DNA of 37,661 nt, from positions 1 to 37,661 of IMG/VR virus record IMGVR_UViG_3300008448_000263, one strand, 5' to 3'. Below the pieces are notes generated by a model. It ran no database searches, was not told the DNA's origin, and saw only the letters and a program-made list of their open reading frames with translations. Of this stretch, positions 23,366-31,642 are shown one piece after another. The DNA comes from a virus. The first letter of the stretch is position 1. Each line of letters starts with the position of its first letter. A program made the translations under genes and the position numbers.

Positions 23366-25813
23366 TTAGTCAGCTGTGTCGCTGAGGTCACCGCTGAAGC
23401 CTTCTTCTGGGAATGGCTCAACAGTCTTCTGCTTAAGGAACAGTACAACGTCGCCCACAGCTTCAAAAGCGTTTCTCAGAGACTCTTCCAGTTCTGGCAT
23501 GTCGCGCTTGCCGTAGCGCTCTTGCATTTCATCTCCGTGCCAGTAGAAGCTGAACAGAATTCTACCAAGCCTGTCTACGCCTTTCATCAAGTCGCCAAGA
23601 TACTTGTCCACGACAGAGTCACTACGAACGTTCTTTAGTAGTGAGCCGATCATGGTAGTGTCAAATACTTCCTTCTGGCCAGACTGTGCAGCTTGGTAGC
23701 CAAGAGCCATAGTCCTTGGGTCAGGCAACCGAGGGTCATAGATCTGCTCGTTACCTACCAAGTTAGCCGAAGTTGGAAGAACTGGCAGAGCTTCTTGCTG
23801 TGGGTAGATGGACTGAACGCTACCAAGCATGGTCTGCTCAAGACCAGAAGGAGGCGATGGGAAAGGAGGAGAGCCAGTGATTGACTGCATGGTCTGGTCG
23901 ATTGGATCGCCAGGAGCAGCTTGCTTGGCAAACTCTACTACATATTCAGGGAAGGCCACGCGGTAGTTGACTACCTTCTTGGCCTCTGCGTTGGCGATTA
24001 CAGCCTTGGCCTGCTTCTCACGCAGCATGAAGTTCTGAATCAGATGGGTCAGAGCGGCAATCTTGTCCATAGCCTTGCCGTTAATGCTGACTTCTGAGCC
24101 AGTATGGCGAACTTCCAAGCTGGAAGTCTTCTCAAAAATAGCCTTGTGTAGGTCTAGCTTGTTGCCATACTCCACAGCTGGCTTTTCGCTACGGTCGCCA
24201 TGACCTTCGTAGTCCTTGGCTAGCTCGATTACCTTCATGCCCTTTGGCACATAAAACTCACCATGAAGGTTACGCATGCGCCCACCTTCTTTATTGGTGA
24301 AGTGCATAATGTCGGAGCAGCCGCAGCCGTAGCCTTCGCAGTCTACGCCATAACCCCAGTAAGTTTCCTTGTTACGATCTTCCAACTTAGGCAGGTGAGC
24401 TGGACGGTCTGCTGAGGACCAGTCCTTGAACTCTACCTTGAAGCTGGTTGAGGCGTCGTCTTCCTGAATCTTCTCTTTAACAAGGAAAGGAGTGGTTCCT
24501 TCCTTGCCAGGAGCGATAAGGATATACAGACCACCTTCTTTCATGGCGCTTGGTTCAGCGTCCTTGAGGCTGTCAAACAGCTCTTTGTATTCGTCCTTGT
24601 CTACGGCTTTTTCTCTGGTGACTAGGTTACCAGGATGGATGTTAGTCCATTTCTTCTGGGAATCGTCTAGGTCGATAACAGTGGCAAAGTTTTTTGTGCC
24701 CTTGTTACCAACTGGTCCGTTGATTACCAGAGACTTGCAGAACGAACTGGGACGACAGAGTACGTCGTATATTCCAGTTTCTGTAGGACTTACTAGCTTA
24801 AGAGGCGTTTGGACCTCGTAAGCTATTGCGGTCTCTGGCCTTTCGTCGCGAACAGATATTCCGTCTGTAAGCAGCTCTTCTTTTTCTTTATCGGTTGGCT
24901 CAAAGCCAATACCACGCTGAGCCACAGTCTTAACGGTAAGAACGGCTACAGCTGCAGCCTTCTCACGCATGACTTTCTTTTCAACGTTGCCGTTGTAGGC
25001 TTCCATTACGCCCTTAGCGCGCTTTGGTGATTCGTCTTCTTCCTCTTCTCTATTTACTTGCTTCTGCTTTAGCCACTTAGGAGCCTTAGCTTCCTTTTGA
25101 GCAGCTTCAGCCATAGCTTGCTTGATGGTGTTCAGGTCGTAGAACTTGGAAATGGCTTCCCCGATAGCTGGGAACTGCTCAATACCCTTAAGCAGGCTGT
25201 GGACTACTTCCATACCAGCTTCTTTGAGGAAGTTAGGAAGAGTCAGGCCTTCTTCTGCTAGTGGGTTGCTAAGAGCGCAATAAGCAAAGGCAGCTTCGCC
25301 AGCTTCCATACCAGTAGCTGATGCAAACTTGGCTGGAGGACGAGAGAAGGCCTGCAGGTCTGGAGACAGCACACCCAGACGCTGAAGGTTACGGTCAGTC
25401 TTGTCGCCCATTACGTTGGGACGACGCTGAAGGATGTAGTTCAGCCAGTTCTCTTTGAGAGGAACGAACTGATCCTGGTCTTTTAGATACAGAAGCTCTG
25501 TACCCTTCATGTCGCCATTAAGGAAAAAGACAGGAGCATACAGCCACTGTCCACCAACCTTAAACCCAAAGATACCAATAGCTTTGGTGTTGTCTTCGTT
25601 ACGATCCATCAGCTGGAAACCGACCTCATAGTCCAGCAGTGATGGAGCTTTGTCTTTAACAAAGGCGTGAGCCAAGTTAGAGAAAGCTTGTTCAAACTGA
25701 GTGTCGTTACCGTCGCCGCCTAGAGTAGCCTTTTTCTCGAAGATGGAAATACCATCATTCATCAAGGAACGGCACTCGTTTAGATGGCGTTGTGTTTCTT
25801 TTGAAAGGGGCAT
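23366..25813 (-). CDS. Large head-region virion protein, 815 aa, unknown function
   Basis: The N-terminal 150 residues contain SLLDYEVGFQLMDRNEDN and IFGFKVGGQWLYAPVFFLNG, a mixed alpha/beta domain that resembles uncharacterised large-phage virion proteins as far as I can recall. Residues about 230-280 are highly charged. The middle has a cysteine cluster (VDCEGYGCGCSDIMHF) that may bind metal. Residues about 655-680 are Pro-rich, and the C-terminal 130 residues are helical with YLGDLMKGVDRLGRILFSFY. A K-x-A pair (EKKATLGG) follows the N-terminal helix, and KFAS and KQAA occur later. Its place before the protease gene would suit a portal, but I see no portal signature, so I leave the function open. 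ATG 25813 follows GAGGTG. Confidence 0.5.
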   Translation of the reverse strand: MPLSKETQRHLNECRSLMNDGISIFEKKATLGGDGNDTQFEQAFSNLAHAFVKDKAPSLLDYEVGFQLMDRNEDNTKAIGIFGFKVGGQWLYAPVFFLNGDMKGTELLYLKDQDQFVPLKENWLNYILQRRPNVMGDKTDRNLQRLGVLSPDLQAFSRPPAKFASATGMEAGEAAFAYCALSNPLAEEGLTLPNFLKEAGMEVVHSLLKGIEQFPAIGEAISKFYDLNTIKQAMAEAAQKEAKAPKWLKQKQVNREEEEDESPKRAKGVMEAYNGNVEKKVMREKAAAVAVLTVKTVAQRGIGFEPTDKEKEELLTDGISVRDERPETAIAYEVQTPLKLVSPTETGIYDVLCRPSSFCKSLVINGPVGNKGTKNFATVIDLDDSQKKWTNIHPGNLVTREKAVDKDEYKELFDSLKDAEPSAMKEGGLYILIAPGKEGTTPFLVKEKIQEDDASTSFKVEFKDWSSADRPAHLPKLEDRNKETYWGYGVDCEGYGCGCSDIMHFTNKEGGRMRNLHGEFYVPKGMKVIELAKDYEGHGDRSEKPAVEYGNKLDLHKAIFEKTSSLEVRHTGSEVSINGKAMDKIAALTHLIQNFMLREKQAKAVIANAEAKKVVNYRVAFPEYVVEFAKQAAPGDPIDQTMQSITGSPPFPSPPSGLEQTMLGSVQSIYPQQEALPVLPTSANLVGNEQIYDPRLPDPRTMALGYQAAQSGQKEVFDTTMIGSLLKNVRSDSVVDKYLGDLMKGVDRLGRILFSFYWHGDEMQERYGKRDMPELEESLRNAFEAVGDVVLFLKQKTVEPFPEEGFSGDLSDTAD

Positions 25814-25885
25814 AGCCGCACCTCAGATTAGTTGTTCCTATTTAAAACTCTATCGCTAATCAAAAATTGTGTCTATACCGCAGCC

Positions 25886-26326
25886 TTAACCTACTTTAGC
25901 GTTAGCAGTGCTATTAGCAGGTGGTTGTATAGCAGGTGTTGGCGTATTAGGCTGTATAGGCGCGTTAGTAGGAGCTGGAGTAGCTTGAGGAGCTACTTGC
26001 CCAGGCCCTGCAGGCTGAGCTGGCGGTTTAGCTTGCTGGTTGTAGTTACCGAATCCTCCAGCAGTTAACGTCTGAAGGTTTTCACCACCTCTAAACATAT
26101 CAAGCATTCCAGCCATACCTGGAATGCCTGCTACAGCACCCACACCTTTGAACAAAGGAGCTGCCATGCCCATGTAAGGCATCATGGACTTCATGTCCAT
26201 GCCCTTAAACATGCCAGACCCTTGGTCGTACAAGTACTTTATTATGGACATCAGATCGAACTCTGATGTCTTAACAAAGTTAGCAGCTGCTTCCTTTGCT
26301 AGTCTGTCTATTAACTGCTTGTCCAT
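25886..26326 (-). CDS. Met/Pro-rich small protein with helical leader, 146 aa
   Basis: The N-terminus MDKQLIDRLAKEAAANF forms an amphipathic helix similar to those of three proteins upstream (LIG-x-x-K-x-A). Residues about 37-80 are rich in Met and Gly (GMFKGMDMKSMMPYMGMAAP) and could associate with membranes. Residues about 90-146 are a Pro/Ala/Gln-rich disordered tail. It starts two bases after the 964-aa gene. No family is recognised. It fits a group of small leader-bearing proteins proposed here as virion-internal. Confidence 0.45.
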   Translation of the reverse strand: MDKQLIDRLAKEAAANFVKTSEFDLMSIIKYLYDQGSGMFKGMDMKSMMPYMGMAAPLFKGVGAVAGIPGMAGMLDMFRGGENLQTLTAGGFGNYNQQAKPPAQPAGPGQVAPQATPAPTNAPIQPNTPTPAIQPPANSTANAKVG

Positions 26327-26328
26327 GG

Positions 26329-29223
26329 TTACTTCTTTGACTCTTTCTTTTTTGTTTCAGTTTCGCCAGCTGGCTTGCAGCTGTCTTCGCTGTATGGCTT
26401 CTTACCAGGAACTGGAACATAGCCTTTCCAGCAGCGAGCTTCTTTAAGTACGTTAGCCAATTTCTCAGAAGCGCTTCCGCATTTCCATTTGCGTAGAGCC
26501 TTGTTGATGCGGCTATCTGGATCGTTAGCGGTCTCCTCCGAAGTCAGCTTGGCCTTCATGCCTTTCATACGAGCGCAGAAGCTGTCTTTACGAGGACCGC
26601 CTTCAGGCTGAGGGCGCTTGATGTCGTGGCCTTGAGCTTTCAGGCTGGCTCTGCCCTTGTCGTTCAAGCCGCCAGACTCACTCTTGCCTTCAGAAGTCTG
26701 CCAGGCTGGAGCTGCTGTCTTCTCAGACTCTTCAGTTACCTTCTTCCAGTTCTTAGCGTCTGGGTAGTCCTTGTCTCCAGGCTTGGCTGGGGATTCTCCC
26801 CTTTGCCTTTTAGCATGAATATTTGCCCACAGCCCTGGCTTAGCAGCTGCGGCCTTTTCCTTTTTATCCTTAGTATCCTTTTTGGTTTCTTCTTTAGCCG
26901 TTTCCTCTTCTTCGGTAAACAGCTCTGGATAACTAGCGCGAATAGCGTCTTCTTTGGTGCGTCCTCGTAGCTTGTCATAGATTACTTCTGGCAATCCTCT
27001 AGGAAAGCTTCTAGTAATTCCTGTTCTGCGAGGATGGTTCCATCTAAAGCCCAGATAGGGGTTTACGCCAATTTCTGATCCAGGATCAGCGTTCACTCCT
27101 ATTTGAAAACCTTTGTTAGGGCCTCCGATGTCTAGGCCTCCAATAGGAATAGGTAGAACGCCTAGCAGGTTTGTATACCCAAGCTCGCCACCCACACCTA
27201 GGCCTTTGGGATGTAGACCCAAGCTGCCGCCGCCCCAAGCAAGAAAAGCTTTTTTATCAGCAGCAGTCTTATCGCTAATTAGGGGTAGAGACTTCTTCAG
27301 GTCGCCTGAAGTAAGGATGCCGTAGTCTCTAAGCAGGTTAGCTGTAGCGAGAAGCTTCTTGTTTTTTTCTCTGGCAGACAGACCGCCTATAGCTGCGCCA
27401 GCGCCACCGCCAGCCAGAGCGCTGGTAGCGATGGTAGCTGGAGATCCTCCAGTTAGGTAGCTAAGAAGTCCCATTGGTACAGCACCAGCGAGGCCGTAGC
27501 CGATGGCTCGTCCTTTAGGGCTGGCTTTTACTTTGGCAAGATTTAACTTGCCAGCTGGGTCTTCGTCGGATTTGCTAGCTATTTCGGAAGCTAGGTTCTC
27601 AAAGCCACCCCTGTCTACGCCGTACATTTTCAAATCTTCGTTGGTAGGTCTGGCAATAGCTCTAGCCTGCATAAGCATGTTTAGAGCGTGCCCCATAAGA
27701 GCACCTCTGCCACCTTGGGAAATGTCAGCCATAGAAGACAGATTCAAGTTGCGAGCTTGCTTTTGAGACGCAGCCTTACGAATTTTTGGCTTTTCTTGGC
27801 TGTCTGATTCTTCTTTGGCTTTTCTTTCTGCTTCTTGGTCTTCGAGCTCTTGACCCTTACCAGCTGCCATGCCCAAGACTTTACCAGCCACCAAGCCAGG
27901 AAGCGGCATTCCCATGGTCAGACCGCCAAGATAGCTGCCGAAACCTGCTGGTAGCACTTCCCAACGTCTCTTAACTCGTTCCTTGTATTCTGGCGAGTCT
28001 TTGCCTAGAACTTCTTCAAGTGCTCTGTGACTTAGCTGGTTAGCCCTGGCTTCCTGTAAAAGCATAGACACTGGATTAAGCCCGTAGCTTACGGAATACA
28101 AATCGTGAGCTAAGCCTTTGGCTTGCCTTTTCAAAAACCCATCATCTTTAGAGCCTGGCCTTATGCCGTACAGCCTGTTGTGGTCCAAAGCGTGGCCTAG
28201 TTCGTGCTGTAGGATAGCGTGTTCGTTTGCGTATTCGCTGATAGTATCGGTAACTGGGTTGTAGTGAGAACCTCTAACCAACGGAGTAGTCAACGACGCT
28301 GCAAGAACACCAGGAGCGCCTAGCAGTTTAGAAATTAAACCTGTTTTCTTATTGTGAAAAGTTCTACCACCAACTCTCTTGTACCAAGGGTCGTTTTCGC
28401 CTCTGTTCTTCTTCCAAATCAAATCATCAATTAAATTGGTACCGCCTAACCTGACTACGGTGTCAGAAAGAGCTTCTGGATCATACTTAGCTATAGTTTC
28501 TGCTTCTTCTTTGTTTTTATTGAATTTTTCTTCATCTTTCCAGAAAATGCCTTTTCTAGAAGGGTCTACATAAGTGTTCTTTGAAAGAAGAAGGTTAGGC
28601 AAAGACCCAGGATTAACACGACCAACTGTGCTGGCTACCAATCTGCTAATTGGGCCGCCTTCTTCTACATACAAAGCTTTTTTCTGCAACTCAGCTGCCT
28701 TTTTACCCATGAATCCAGCGATAGTGTTGTATACAGGATCGATACCGCCAGCGGCTGCGCCCAGACCACCACCGAGTAGACCGCCAGTTAGAGCGCTTGA
28801 GAGCAGCCCACGCTTCTTTTTCTTGTTGCCTTCTTCGTCTTCGTCACTACCGAACATGCTGCTAAGAGCACCAATGCCTGCTCCACCTAGCATGCCAATA
28901 CCCGCGCCGCCCAGTGCTCTAAGGGCGCGCAATCTGTTTTCTCTGCTTAGATTGTTAGTCATGAAGTTAGTAGCTGCTTGTGGGAGCATACCAGCTACAG
29001 TGCCTTCAAAGCTGTCTAACTTCAAAGGACGTGCGTCAATGGCTTTGGCTTTGTCAGCAATGCTTTTACCGAAACCCTTAATGTTGTCAAGCAAGCCTTG
29101 AGTTACTTGTGGCCCTAACTTGCTTGCGTTATTCGCAATGTTAGTGCCAGTCTGCACAGCTTTAGTAATGGCTGGGATGCCTAGGCTAACGGCTGCTGGA
29201 AACAAAGCTTGCTTGTCGTTCAT
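26329..29223 (-). CDS. Multidomain virion protein: glycine zippers, HELGH peptidase motif, C-terminal Cys/Trp cassettes, 964 aa
   Basis: In order: two glycine-zipper segments (about 103-121 and 146-160) separated by an acidic-basic loop ending KKKK; a zincin-like motif LQHELGHALDHN (H340, E341, H344) with a possible third ligand E391 in QEARAN; another pair of Gly-rich hydrophobic segments (about 571-590 and 600-614); and a Gly-rich beta-like part (665-725). The C-terminus carries three cassettes: LWANIHAKRQRGE (799-810); a long one with GGLNDKGR, SFCARMKGMK and DPDSRINKALRKWKC (841-915); and CWKGYVPVPGKK ending at C949. From memory, such cassettes recur as short domains of unknown function in phages and giant viruses. 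I infer an ejected, membrane-active protein with a protease domain; enzyme activity is unproven. ATG 29223 follows GGAG. Confidence 0.6.
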   Translation of the reverse strand: MNDKQALFPAAVSLGIPAITKAVQTGTNIANNASKLGPQVTQGLLDNIKGFGKSIADKAKAIDARPLKLDSFEGTVAGMLPQAATNFMTNNLSRENRLRALRALGGAGIGMLGGAGIGALSSMFGSDEDEEGNKKKKRGLLSSALTGGLLGGGLGAAAGGIDPVYNTIAGFMGKKAAELQKKALYVEEGGPISRLVASTVGRVNPGSLPNLLLSKNTYVDPSRKGIFWKDEEKFNKNKEEAETIAKYDPEALSDTVVRLGGTNLIDDLIWKKNRGENDPWYKRVGGRTFHNKKTGLISKLLGAPGVLAASLTTPLVRGSHYNPVTDTISEYANEHAILQHELGHALDHNRLYGIRPGSKDDGFLKRQAKGLAHDLYSVSYGLNPVSMLLQEARANQLSHRALEEVLGKDSPEYKERVKRRWEVLPAGFGSYLGGLTMGMPLPGLVAGKVLGMAAGKGQELEDQEAERKAKEESDSQEKPKIRKAASQKQARNLNLSSMADISQGGRGALMGHALNMLMQARAIARPTNEDLKMYGVDRGGFENLASEIASKSDEDPAGKLNLAKVKASPKGRAIGYGLAGAVPMGLLSYLTGGSPATIATSALAGGGAGAAIGGLSAREKNKKLLATANLLRDYGILTSGDLKKSLPLISDKTAADKKAFLAWGGGSLGLHPKGLGVGGELGYTNLLGVLPIPIGGLDIGGPNKGFQIGVNADPGSEIGVNPYLGFRWNHPRRTGITRSFPRGLPEVIYDKLRGRTKEDAIRASYPELFTEEEETAKEETKKDTKDKKEKAAAAKPGLWANIHAKRQRGESPAKPGDKDYPDAKNWKKVTEESEKTAAPAWQTSEGKSESGGLNDKGRASLKAQGHDIKRPQPEGGPRKDSFCARMKGMKAKLTSEETANDPDSRINKALRKWKCGSASEKLANVLKEARCWKGYVPVPGKKPYSEDSCKPAGETETKKKESKK

Positions 29224-29248
29224 GGTTAAACTCCAAATGTATTCCTAT

Positions 29249-29278
29249 ATCTTAGCAGTGAGTTAAACTATCTATCAA
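29249..29278 (-). promoter_or_regulatory. Promoter-like TTGATA-N18-TAAGAT with TGC extension
   Basis: In the 62-base gap before the 964-aa gene the minus strand has TTGATA (five of six to the sigma-70 -35), 18 bases, then TAAGAT preceded by TGC, an extended -10. It would start transcription about 20 bases before the ATG at 29223. The TG-n-TAAGAT arrangement also occurs at 13908-13916. Confidence 0.45.
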
Positions 29279-29285
29279 TTGTTAA

Positions 29286-31193
29286 TCAAAGAACGCCAGT
29301 GCTCTCGTTAGGCTTAGCTATTTCTTTAGGGTCAAAGCCTTTTATTTTTCCGCTTTGACCGAAACCTACAGACTTGGCTAGAGAAGGTACAAAAGATGTA
29401 CCAGACTCATCAGCTATGCCTCCAGCCCACACGCTTTTTAGCGTGCCCTTCTGTAGATTGGACCCCAACATTCTTGTCATCCAATCTGGATCATACTGCA
29501 AATTGTCCAAACCTCGCAAGAAGTGAGGCTCAAATGGAGGAGGCTCTTGGTGAGCTGTAACCTCCTTAATGCCAAACTCATCTAGTTCCTTGATTACTGA
29601 CGGCGTAAGCCTGGTACCTACGCTGTAGTGAAGAGTAGGTCGTTCTAGGTATCGGTTACGAAGATTCTTGGGTGCGCCAACTTGATAACCGTCTCTAGGC
29701 TTCCAGCTGCGCTCAAACATGTCATAAGGAATCACATCTTCTGGCATGTTCTCCCCAACTTCGTCAGTAAGACGAATATGGTTGATAAGCCCTCTGGAGA
29801 GAACTTCTATATTACGTCTGTTAGCTCCAAGCCCAGCATCTTGCATGGACTTCCTGAAAGCATTAACAAACTGCCTTCGGCCTTCGCCTAGTCCTTTGTG
29901 TCTTACGAACTCCGCTGGGTTTGGTACACCGTCAGTCAATATGTCCCCAGCTTCTACCTCATCTCCAACTTTGTAATTTATTGCAGCGTCAGGGTTTACG
30001 TAATGCTGCATGCCTTTGATAGTTAAAAAATAGCCGCCTGTTGGAGCTGGCTTGATCTCGTCAATCTTGCCGTCTGCCTGAGCGTGGGTAGCCCAGTACG
30101 GAGATTGCTTTGGAGATTGAATTAGCTGGTTAAGGACTTTAAACCCAGAGATGGACTTACCACCAGCCACGCCACCTGAGTGTTTGGAAGATAGAGTGCC
30201 TTGGCTGATAGGCTCGCCTAGCGCTTGCGCTGCAGCGATGCCAACAAAGTCGCCAGTCCCAGGAAGGCCGCCACGTTCACGTATTCCCACATCTCTCGCA
30301 TACAGCCCACCGTCTGGTGATCCCATAGCTACAGGACTTCTGACAGCTATTCTCTTAACGCCAAGGTCTTGAATAGCCTTCATTACCTTGGGAGTAAGAA
30401 CTGTATTTCTTTTATAGGGACCCACTGGAATAGCTAAAAGAGCGCCTTCGTTATCTGGGTCGTCTACGTCTACTGGCATGCCTCTGGTAGCCGCGTACTC
30501 GTCATCTTCAGCGTCCCTGCCTGTGACGATTAGTCTGTGGCCTAGCTGGTTAAGTTGTTTGGAGAAAAACCCAGAGTGCTGTACAGCAAACTTGGTATCT
30601 ACCACACCCTTACGAGCGCCGAAGCTGCCAGCAAAGTACTCAGCTGGAGTAAGCCCAGAGCTAAACGAGTTAAGCACTGGAATAGGAATGGCTCTATCAC
30701 GGTGATCGGTGTAGAGCAGGTCACCGCCACGTAGAGACTTGAGGTTACCAGGTTTACCTCTAGAGCCTGACAATACCTGAAGAGCCAAGGGGTTCTGCTC
30801 AGCCTTGGACTCTTCCATAATGTCTTTTTCTAGCTTTGACTGGTAGCCGAGCACAGTCTCGATAATTTTGTCGTTTTTAGCCTTATCGTCAAGAAGTGGG
30901 TTGCGCTGAATGTCTCGAACTTTAGCTTTTATTTCTAAATTAGCTTTCTTAGCTGACACAGCTGTGCTGAGAGAGTCCAAACCAAACGAGAAGCCACCAG
31001 TTGTATAGGCTACATCTCTGCCTACATCAAACATTTTCTTTAGAACTGGTCTGTAGTTGTCTGGATCGTTCTCTGCTATGTCCTGAAGAATTTTCTGTAC
31101 GGTCTTACCGTCCATAACGCGATTGTAATCGCGGTACTTCTCTGGAAGCGCCTCGTTTACAAGGAGTTGTCCTATGGTGGCTTTAACTGGCAT
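29286..31193 (-). CDS. RNA polymerase beta-prime subunit, C-terminal part, 635 aa
   Basis: Aligned by eye to E. coli RpoC. It starts at the segment matching TTVGRAILW (here KATIGQLLVNEALP). The bridge helix follows (GLTPAEYFAGSFGARKGVVD, 180-199), then the trigger loop VGIAAAQALGEPISQGT then LSSKHSGG (317-341) with His338 matching RpoC His936. After that come GDEVEAGDILTDGVPNPAEF and NRRNIEVLSRGLINH, which match the region before the RpoC C-terminus. The four zinc-binding Cys before the trigger loop are replaced (SPVAMGSPDGGLYARDVG). The end differs from RpoC. With the N-terminal part encoded at 36497-37661 it would rebuild one active site. No clear SD precedes ATG 31193. Confidence 0.9.
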   Translation of the reverse strand: MPVKATIGQLLVNEALPEKYRDYNRVMDGKTVQKILQDIAENDPDNYRPVLKKMFDVGRDVAYTTGGFSFGLDSLSTAVSAKKANLEIKAKVRDIQRNPLLDDKAKNDKIIETVLGYQSKLEKDIMEESKAEQNPLALQVLSGSRGKPGNLKSLRGGDLLYTDHRDRAIPIPVLNSFSSGLTPAEYFAGSFGARKGVVDTKFAVQHSGFFSKQLNQLGHRLIVTGRDAEDDEYAATRGMPVDVDDPDNEGALLAIPVGPYKRNTVLTPKVMKAIQDLGVKRIAVRSPVAMGSPDGGLYARDVGIRERGGLPGTGDFVGIAAAQALGEPISQGTLSSKHSGGVAGGKSISGFKVLNQLIQSPKQSPYWATHAQADGKIDEIKPAPTGGYFLTIKGMQHYVNPDAAINYKVGDEVEAGDILTDGVPNPAEFVRHKGLGEGRRQFVNAFRKSMQDAGLGANRRNIEVLSRGLINHIRLTDEVGENMPEDVIPYDMFERSWKPRDGYQVGAPKNLRNRYLERPTLHYSVGTRLTPSVIKELDEFGIKEVTAHQEPPPFEPHFLRGLDNLQYDPDWMTRMLGSNLQKGTLKSVWAGGIADESGTSFVPSLAKSVGFGQSGKIKGFDPKEIAKPNESTGVL

Positions 31194-31216
31194 ATCTGTG
31201 TACCCGCGTGTAGTAT

Positions 31217-31627
31217 TTAAGCCAGAGCTTGAGCAGCTTCTTTTTTACTTATTATGCCAAGAGCAACCATAGCCTGAACACCAGCAATTGTTCTTGGATC
31301 TGTTAGAACAATCTCGTCAGCTGCCAACATCTTGTCATACCACAATTTAACTAAGTCGTTTGATTTGGTGGCTGTAACTACTTTTAGTTGAGTTTCTTGG
31401 CTAAACCTTTCCATAAACTGCAGTGAAGACAGCTTCTCTACCCCACTAGACGGTGGGGCAGGAAAGTCTAGACCTAGCAAGTCTATTTGCGCTTCGCACT
31501 CTTCTTCGGTAGCAGCTTCAAAAATGCTATGTATCGATTCAGTCAACCCTTCTGACTCAAATAGTGATATAACAGTGCTGCCGTCGTGAACAAGACGCCA
31601 ACTTTTTGCTGGACCAACTACAGGCAT
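31217..31627 (-). CDS. Small fibre-associated protein, 136 aa, uncharacterised
   Basis: An alpha/beta protein with KLSSLQFMERFSQETQLKVV (about 65-84) and an ending VLTDPRTIAGVQAMVALGII. Endings of the type DPRT-x-x-G-x-Q-A occur in small proteins next to tail fibre genes in other phages, to my recollection. Here too it directly follows the LRR fibre gene with a 15-base gap. A role in fibre assembly or as a fibre-linked cap is plausible. The ATG at 31627 has GGAGT upstream. Confidence 0.45.
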   Translation of the reverse strand: MPVVGPAKSWRLVHDGSTVISLFESEGLTESIHSIFEAATEEECEAQIDLLGLDFPAPPSSGVEKLSSLQFMERFSQETQLKVVTATKSNDLVKLWYDKMLAADEIVLTDPRTIAGVQAMVALGIISKKEAAQALA

Positions 31628-31642
31628 CGCTAATACTCCGTA

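Noticed and set aside
23366-25813. 815-aa protein as the portal
   Set aside because: Position would suit a portal, but I could not recognise the wing/stem/clip pattern or any portal motif, and the Cys cluster is atypical. Left as unknown.
28574-29101. Plus-strand frame of 175 codons opposite the 964-aa gene
   Set aside because: Composition mirrors the Gly/Ala zipper codons of the real gene read backwards; no SD or neighbours on that strand.
29286-31193. Host contamination or a bacterial rpoC fragment
   Set aside because: The zinc site is lost, the trigger loop differs, and the flanking genes are phage structural genes, so this is a phage polymerase subunit.
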